Assembly: GCA_047635375.1 (NCBI GenBank)
Contig: JBLIKP010000030.1
Span: 1 to 24,672, forward strand
DNA from: JBLIKP01 sp047635375
GTDB taxonomy: Bacteria; Bacteroidota; Bacteroidia; Sphingobacteriales; Sphingobacteriaceae
Direction of reading: 5' to 3'
Length of the DNA: 24,672 nucleotides
In this document: in pieces, positions 21,264 to 24,672 of the stretch
Numbering within the stretch: position 1 is the stretch's first letter
Layout: each line of letters starts with the position of its first letter
Notes under the pieces: generated by a model
What the model was told of the DNA's origin: nothing
The model's input: the letters and a program-made list of their open reading frames with translations, nothing else
Database searches by the model: none
Position numbers and translations under genes: made by a program

Positions 21264-22106
21264 ATGTCAACTGTGACTATCTCTGCTGCTGATGTAAATA
21301 AATTACGTAAGCAAACAGGTGCGGGAATGATGGACTGCAAAAAAGCCCTAGTGGAAGCTAACGGTGATTTTGAAGCTGCTGTAGACTACCTTCGTAAAAA
21401 AGGTCAAAAAGTATCGGCTAGCCGATCTGACCGTGATGCTAAAGAAGGTGCTGCTAAGGCATACATCAACAACGATGCAACAAAAGGAATCGTAATCGAA
21501 CTTAACTGCGAAACTGATTTCGTAGCGAAAAACGAAGATTTCGTAGCATTAACTGATTCTTTTGGGCATGCTGCACTTAATAGTGACGCAAAAACAATCG
21601 AAGAAGTTCTTGAACTTACTGTAGATGGAATGAAAATCGCCGACCTTATTATCGATAACATCGGTAAAATTGGTGAGAAACTACAAATCTCTAACTTCGA
21701 AGTGTTAAACGCTGAACAAGTTGTAGGTTATACCCACGCAGGAAATAAAATCGGTGTTCTTTTATCTTTAAGTAAATCAACTTCTGAAGAAGGTGTTGCA
21801 CTAGCTCGTGATATCGCAATGCAAATTGCGGCTATGCGTCCTATCGCTGTAGACCGTGACGGTATTGATGAAGCTACTATCGAAAGAGAAAGAACTATCG
21901 CTAAAGAGCAAATCCTTGCAGAAGGAAAACCAGCTAACATGGTTGACAAAATTGCTGAAGGAAAACTTAACAAGTTCTTCAAAGAGAACACCTTGGTTAA
22001 TCAAGCGTTTGTTAAGGACAACTCAAAATCAGTTAAACAAGTTTTAACTGACCTTGATAAAGATCTTCACGTAGTATCGTTCAAACGCGTTGAATTAGGA
22101 GCCTAA
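21264..22106 (+). CDS. tsf: Translation elongation factor Ts
   Basis: EF-Ts is the guanine nucleotide exchange factor that recycles EF-Tu. The 280-residue product has the N-terminal UBA-like domain (VNKLRKQTGAGMMDCKKALV, then DFEAAVDYLRKKG) and the signature TDFVAKNEDF, whose residues contact the EF-Tu nucleotide site. The core repeats contain VGYTHAGNKIGVLLSL and ARDIAMQIAAMRP. The C-terminal FKRVELGA is typical. Length matches the family (283 in E. coli). A strong terminator follows 20 bases after the stop, ending the ribosomal operon. Confidence 0.98.
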   Translation: MSTVTISAADVNKLRKQTGAGMMDCKKALVEANGDFEAAVDYLRKKGQKVSASRSDRDAKEGAAKAYINNDATKGIVIELNCETDFVAKNEDFVALTDSFGHAALNSDAKTIEEVLELTVDGMKIADLIIDNIGKIGEKLQISNFEVLNAEQVVGYTHAGNKIGVLLSLSKSTSEEGVALARDIAMQIAAMRPIAVDRDGIDEATIERERTIAKEQILAEGKPANMVDKIAEGKLNKFFKENTLVNQAFVKDNSKSVKQVLTDLDKDLHVVSFKRVELGA

Positions 22107-22126
22107 TTCATACGAACCTAATAGTA

Positions 22127-22159
22127 AGAGAGAATGTATTTGCATTCTCTCTTTTTTTT
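22127..22159 (+). terminator. Terminator of the rplM-tsf operon
   Basis: AGAGAGAATG (22127-22136), loop TATTTG, CATTCTCTCT (22143-22152), followed by a run of T to 22159. Perfect 10-bp stem. Confidence 0.94.
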
Positions 22160-22218
22160 ATCCTTTTTTTATTTGCATTTTTGGTTCCTAAGCAACCTTT
22201 CAAAAGCAAACTAGATTC

Positions 22219-22926
22219 ATGAAGTATAAAAGAATCCTGCTAAAACTAAGCGGTGAAGCCCTTATGGGCTCAAAGCAGTTCGGTATAGATCCCGAAAGAA
22301 TCTCTCAATATGCACGTGACATCAAAGCTGTTTCTACAGCAGGTGTTGAGGTTGCAGTAGTCATTGGAGGTGGAAATATCTACCGCGGACTAGAAGCCGA
22401 AAAAGGTGGTATGGATCGTGTTCAAGGTGACTACATGGGAATGTTAGCCACAGTGATTAATAGCATGGCCCTCCAAGACGCTCTAGAAAAAGAAGGCGTA
22501 CTTACCCGATTGCTTTCTGCAATCAAAATGGAACAAATTTGTGAGCCTTTTATCCGCCGAAGAGCGATACGCCACCTTGAAAAAGGACGTGTAGTAATCT
22601 TTGGAGCAGGAACAGGTAACCCATACTTCACTACCGATACGGCTGCATCTCTTCGTGCAATTGAAATTGAAGCAGATGTAGTGATGAAAGGTACACGTGT
22701 AAATGGAGTATACTCCTCAGACCCAGAAAAAAATTCAGATGCTAAACTTTACGATAAAATATCGTTCTCAGAAGTGTATAGCAACGGGTTAAATGTAATG
22801 GACATGACCGCCTTTACATTATGCCAAGAAAATAAACTACCCATTATTGTATTTAATATGAACGAGCCAGGGAACTTTGAAAAAGTAGTGACCGGCGACC
22901 CAATTGGAACCTTAGTGCATTCTTAA
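22219..22926 (+). CDS. pyrH: UMP kinase (uridylate kinase)
   Basis: PyrH phosphorylates UMP to UDP in pyrimidine nucleotide synthesis; the bacterial enzyme is a hexamer of the amino-acid-kinase fold, unrelated to eukaryotic UMP/CMP kinases. The 235-residue product shows KRILLKLSGEALMG, AVVIGGGNIYRGLEA, the DYMGMLATVINSMAL helix, FGAGTGNPYFTTDTAASLRA and KGTRVNGVYSSDP, all conserved. It follows the tsf terminator by 59 bases. I see no exact TAnnTTTG in that gap, so its promoter is unclear. frr starts 9 bases after its stop, the usual pyrH-frr pair. Confidence 0.98.
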   Translation: MKYKRILLKLSGEALMGSKQFGIDPERISQYARDIKAVSTAGVEVAVVIGGGNIYRGLEAEKGGMDRVQGDYMGMLATVINSMALQDALEKEGVLTRLLSAIKMEQICEPFIRRRAIRHLEKGRVVIFGAGTGNPYFTTDTAASLRAIEIEADVVMKGTRVNGVYSSDPEKNSDAKLYDKISFSEVYSNGLNVMDMTAFTLCQENKLPIIVFNMNEPGNFEKVVTGDPIGTLVHS

Positions 22927-22935
22927 CATTTTATT

Positions 22936-23499
22936 ATGGACGAATTAGTTAAAGCCTACTATGACGAGGCAAAAGACAGCATGGAAAAAGCTGTTGTTCA
23001 CGTAGAATTAGAACTTCAAAAAATTAGAGCTGGTAAGGCAATGCCTAATATGCTGGATGGTGTTCAAGTAGATTATTATGGATCGATGGTGCCTCTAAGC
23101 CAAGTAGCAAACATCTCAACTCCAGACCCTCGATCTCTAATGGTGCAGCCTTGGGAAAAAGCGATGATTCAACCTGTTGAAACGGCCATCATCAATTCAA
23201 ACCTCGGAATGGCTCCAGGAAACGATGGAAATGTAATCAGAATTAGTATTCCGCCCCTTACTGAAGAACGTCGAAAAGACTTAGTAAAAAAGGCTAAAGG
23301 TGAAGGCGAAAATTGTAAAATTGCCATACGGAATATCCGTAAAGACGCAATGAGTAACATCAAAAGCTTAAAGGACGATGGTGTTTCAGAAGATGCTGTT
23401 AAAGAGGGCGAAGACGAAGCTCAAAAGCTTACTAATGACTTCATTGGTAAGGTTGATCGTCACATCGAAAGGAAAGAAGTAGATATTATGACAGTTTAA
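22936..23499 (+). CDS. frr: Ribosome recycling factor
   Basis: RRF works with EF-G to split post-termination ribosomes. The 187-residue product is full length (185 in E. coli) and contains the family motifs LQKIRAGKAMPNMLDGVQVD, YYGSMVPLSQVANISTPDPR, PGNDGNVIRISIPPLTEERR and DLVKKAKGEGENCKIAIRNIR. The ATG at 22936 is 9 bases after pyrH, so the two share a transcript. A terminator follows 19 bases after the stop. Confidence 0.98.
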   Translation: MDELVKAYYDEAKDSMEKAVVHVELELQKIRAGKAMPNMLDGVQVDYYGSMVPLSQVANISTPDPRSLMVQPWEKAMIQPVETAIINSNLGMAPGNDGNVIRISIPPLTEERRKDLVKKAKGEGENCKIAIRNIRKDAMSNIKSLKDDGVSEDAVKEGEDEAQKLTNDFIGKVDRHIERKEVDIMTV

Positions 23500-23518
23500 T
23501 GTAACGTCACCAAGATTT

Positions 23519-23553
23519 AAGCGTAAACCCTATAAAGGTTTGCGCTTTTTTTT
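23519..23553 (+). terminator. Terminator of pyrH-frr
   Basis: AAGCGTAAACC (23519-23529), loop CTATAAA, GGTTTGCGCTT (23537-23547), 11 bp with one G·U wobble, followed by a T-run to 23553. Confidence 0.93.
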
Positions 23554-23648
23554 GCTTTAAGCAACACTCTGCAAAGTTTTAGATAATATTGACTCGCTTA
23601 TTACGTATATTAAAAACCTTTTGTACCTTAATTGTTTAAATTTTTCTG

Positions 23649-24672
23649 GTGAGTCAACGTAAACTACCTCTACTTTTCTGCTTAATATTGTCCATGCTTT
23701 TTGGGGCGGCTGGTAATTATGCTCATGCCCAAGGGCAAGGGACAAAACTTACTTTCGGAAAGAATAGAGTGCAGTACAAAGATTTTGATTGGTTCTATTT
23801 CAGAACTTTCAATTTCGACACTTATTATTATCGCGGAGGAAAGGAGTTAGCTCAAAACGTGAGTAAACTCGCCGAGGCAAATCTTGCCGAACTTGAAGAG
23901 TTTCTTGACTATAAGATGGAGAGCCGTCTCCAAATTATGGTTTACAATAAACAATCAGATTTCTTTCAAACCAACCTTGGCCTTGAAGACGATCTAAATG
24001 CTAATCCCGGTGGAATAACAGAAATAATTGGAACAAGAATCTTCGTTTACTTTAGCGGAGATCATTATGACCTTCAAAGACAAATCAGAAACGGCTTAGC
24101 CCAAGTTATGGTGGCCGAAATGATGTACGGCGGTTCTATCCAGGAAATGTTCCAAAATAGCACACTGCTTACTTTACCCCCTTGGTATCTCGACGGACTA
24201 CTATCCTACCTATCTGTTGAATGGAGTATGGAGCTCGAGACTGAAGTGAAATTGGCGTTGGATCAAGGGAAATACGAAAAATTTAATCGACTTTTTGGTG
24301 ATGACGCTATAAATGCAGGACATTCAATCTGGAAATACATAGTTGATAGTTATGGTGTTGCTGCTTTAAGCAACATCCTCTACATGACCAGGATAAATAG
24401 AAATGCTGAATCAGGCTTCCTCTATATTATTGGAATGAACTATGATGATATAGTAAATGAATGGCGCCAATATTTAAAGGACGAATACCTCTTTACGGAT
24501 AAAAGAAAAGAATCTCCCCCAGAATCAACTTCCTATAAAATCCGGAAAAAGCGAAAAGTTGAATACAGCCAATTCAAATTAAGTAATGATGGTAGGCAAG
24601 TGGCCTATGTAAGTAACGATGATGGTCGAGTGAAGATATGGGTACACGATATGTTGGATAAAAAGTCTTATG
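23649..24672 (+). CDS. TolB-like exported protein with degenerate peptidase MA-like domain (partial)
   Basis: The frame is open from GTG 23649 to the right edge (341 codons). It begins MSQRKLPLLFCLILSMLFGA and continues to AHAQ, a good signal peptide, so the protein is exported. An ATG at 23694 would cut into that signal. Residues 35-220 resemble the N-terminal part of large Bacteroidetes proteins annotated as translocation protein TolB: FDWYFYRTFNFDTYYYRGGK, then LPPWYLDGLLSYLSVEWS, which recalls the LPxWFxEGLAxY segment of peptidase MA-like gluzincins. Where those have HExxH this one reads RNGLAQVMVAEM, so it is probably not a peptidase. From about residue 300 (KLSNDGRQVAYVSNDDGRVK) the first beta-propeller WD40-like/TolB repeat starts. 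Family members often reach about 1000 residues, so most of it lies beyond the window. Confidence 0.85.
   Translation, partial: MSQRKLPLLFCLILSMLFGAAGNYAHAQGQGTKLTFGKNRVQYKDFDWFYFRTFNFDTYYYRGGKELAQNVSKLAEANLAELEEFLDYKMESRLQIMVYNKQSDFFQTNLGLEDDLNANPGGITEIIGTRIFVYFSGDHYDLQRQIRNGLAQVMVAEMMYGGSIQEMFQNSTLLTLPPWYLDGLLSYLSVEWSMELETEVKLALDQGKYEKFNRLFGDDAINAGHSIWKYIVDSYGVAALSNILYMTRINRNAESGFLYIIGMNYDDIVNEWRQYLKDEYLFTDKRKESPPESTSYKIRKKRKVEYSQFKLSNDGRQVAYVSNDDGRVKIWVHDMLDKKSY

Noticed and set aside
22160..22218. Promoter for pyrH
   Set aside because: No TAnnTTTG match was found in the gap; T-rich runs alone are not enough.
1..24672. tRNA, rRNA genes, transposases or phage genes
   Set aside because: None were recognised on either strand by reading; a covariance search for tRNAs was not possible here.

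Overview
This AT-rich window looks like a Bacteroidetes chromosome segment, most likely from the Flavobacteriia or a Cryomorphaceae/Schleiferiaceae-like lineage (inference from gene content only). Three things point there: Bacteroidetes-restricted families (IPExxxVDY protein next to pyruvate kinase, DUF4159 protein, PadR/PspC pair, large TolB-like protein); promoters of the Bacteroidetes type (-33 TTG, -7 TAnnTTTG; the exact octamer TATCTTTG precedes four transcription units); and near absence of Shine-Dalgarno sequences, with rpsB as the exception.

Layout. 1-2247, minus strand: guanylate kinase (cut by the window edge), YicC and an EamA permease. 2248-2924: a spacer with two palindromes, then the C-terminal remnant of an RlmI-like rRNA methyltransferase. 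2925-6756, plus: IPExxxVDY protein, pyruvate kinase, a secreted DUF4139-like protein and 3-methyladenine glycosylase I, tightly packed and partly overlapping. 6842-10081, plus: Xaa-Pro aminopeptidase, DUF4159 protein, biotin carrier protein and a VTT/TVP38 membrane protein. 10078-12454, minus: a three-gene unit (secreted unknown, PadR regulator, PspC membrane protein) with a clear promoter overlapped by a possible operator. 13704-15011: S-adenosylhomocysteine hydrolase, alone between two gene-free stretches of about 1.2-1.4 kb. 16404-19304: ALDH7-type aldehyde dehydrogenase, zinc metallopeptidase, and ApaG on the other strand. 19546-23499: the translation cluster rplM-rpsI-rpsB-tsf, a terminator, then pyrH-frr and another terminator. 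23649-end: the N-terminal part of a TolB-like exported protein.

The most unusual part is the two gene-free stretches around ahcY. They hold at least five same-orientation copies (four long, one truncated) of a repeat of roughly 280-410 bp that has no transposase or convincing ORF. Each long copy has a 5' leader palindrome, a conserved body and a 3' hairpin. The hairpin arms differ in sequence between copies yet remain complementary. In one hairpin class the loop is also complementary to an upstream segment, and that pairing too shows a compensatory change between the two copies. Hairpin classes run A, B on the left of ahcY and A, B again on the right, while repeat bodies are most alike within each side. 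This is my best candidate for an undescribed element: a non-autonomous repeat carrying a selected DNA or RNA structure. Its function is unknown.

The remaining genes are mostly housekeeping: nucleotide metabolism (gmk, pyrH), glycolysis (pyk), methyl cycle (ahcY), lysine catabolism (ALDH7), DNA repair (tag) and translation.
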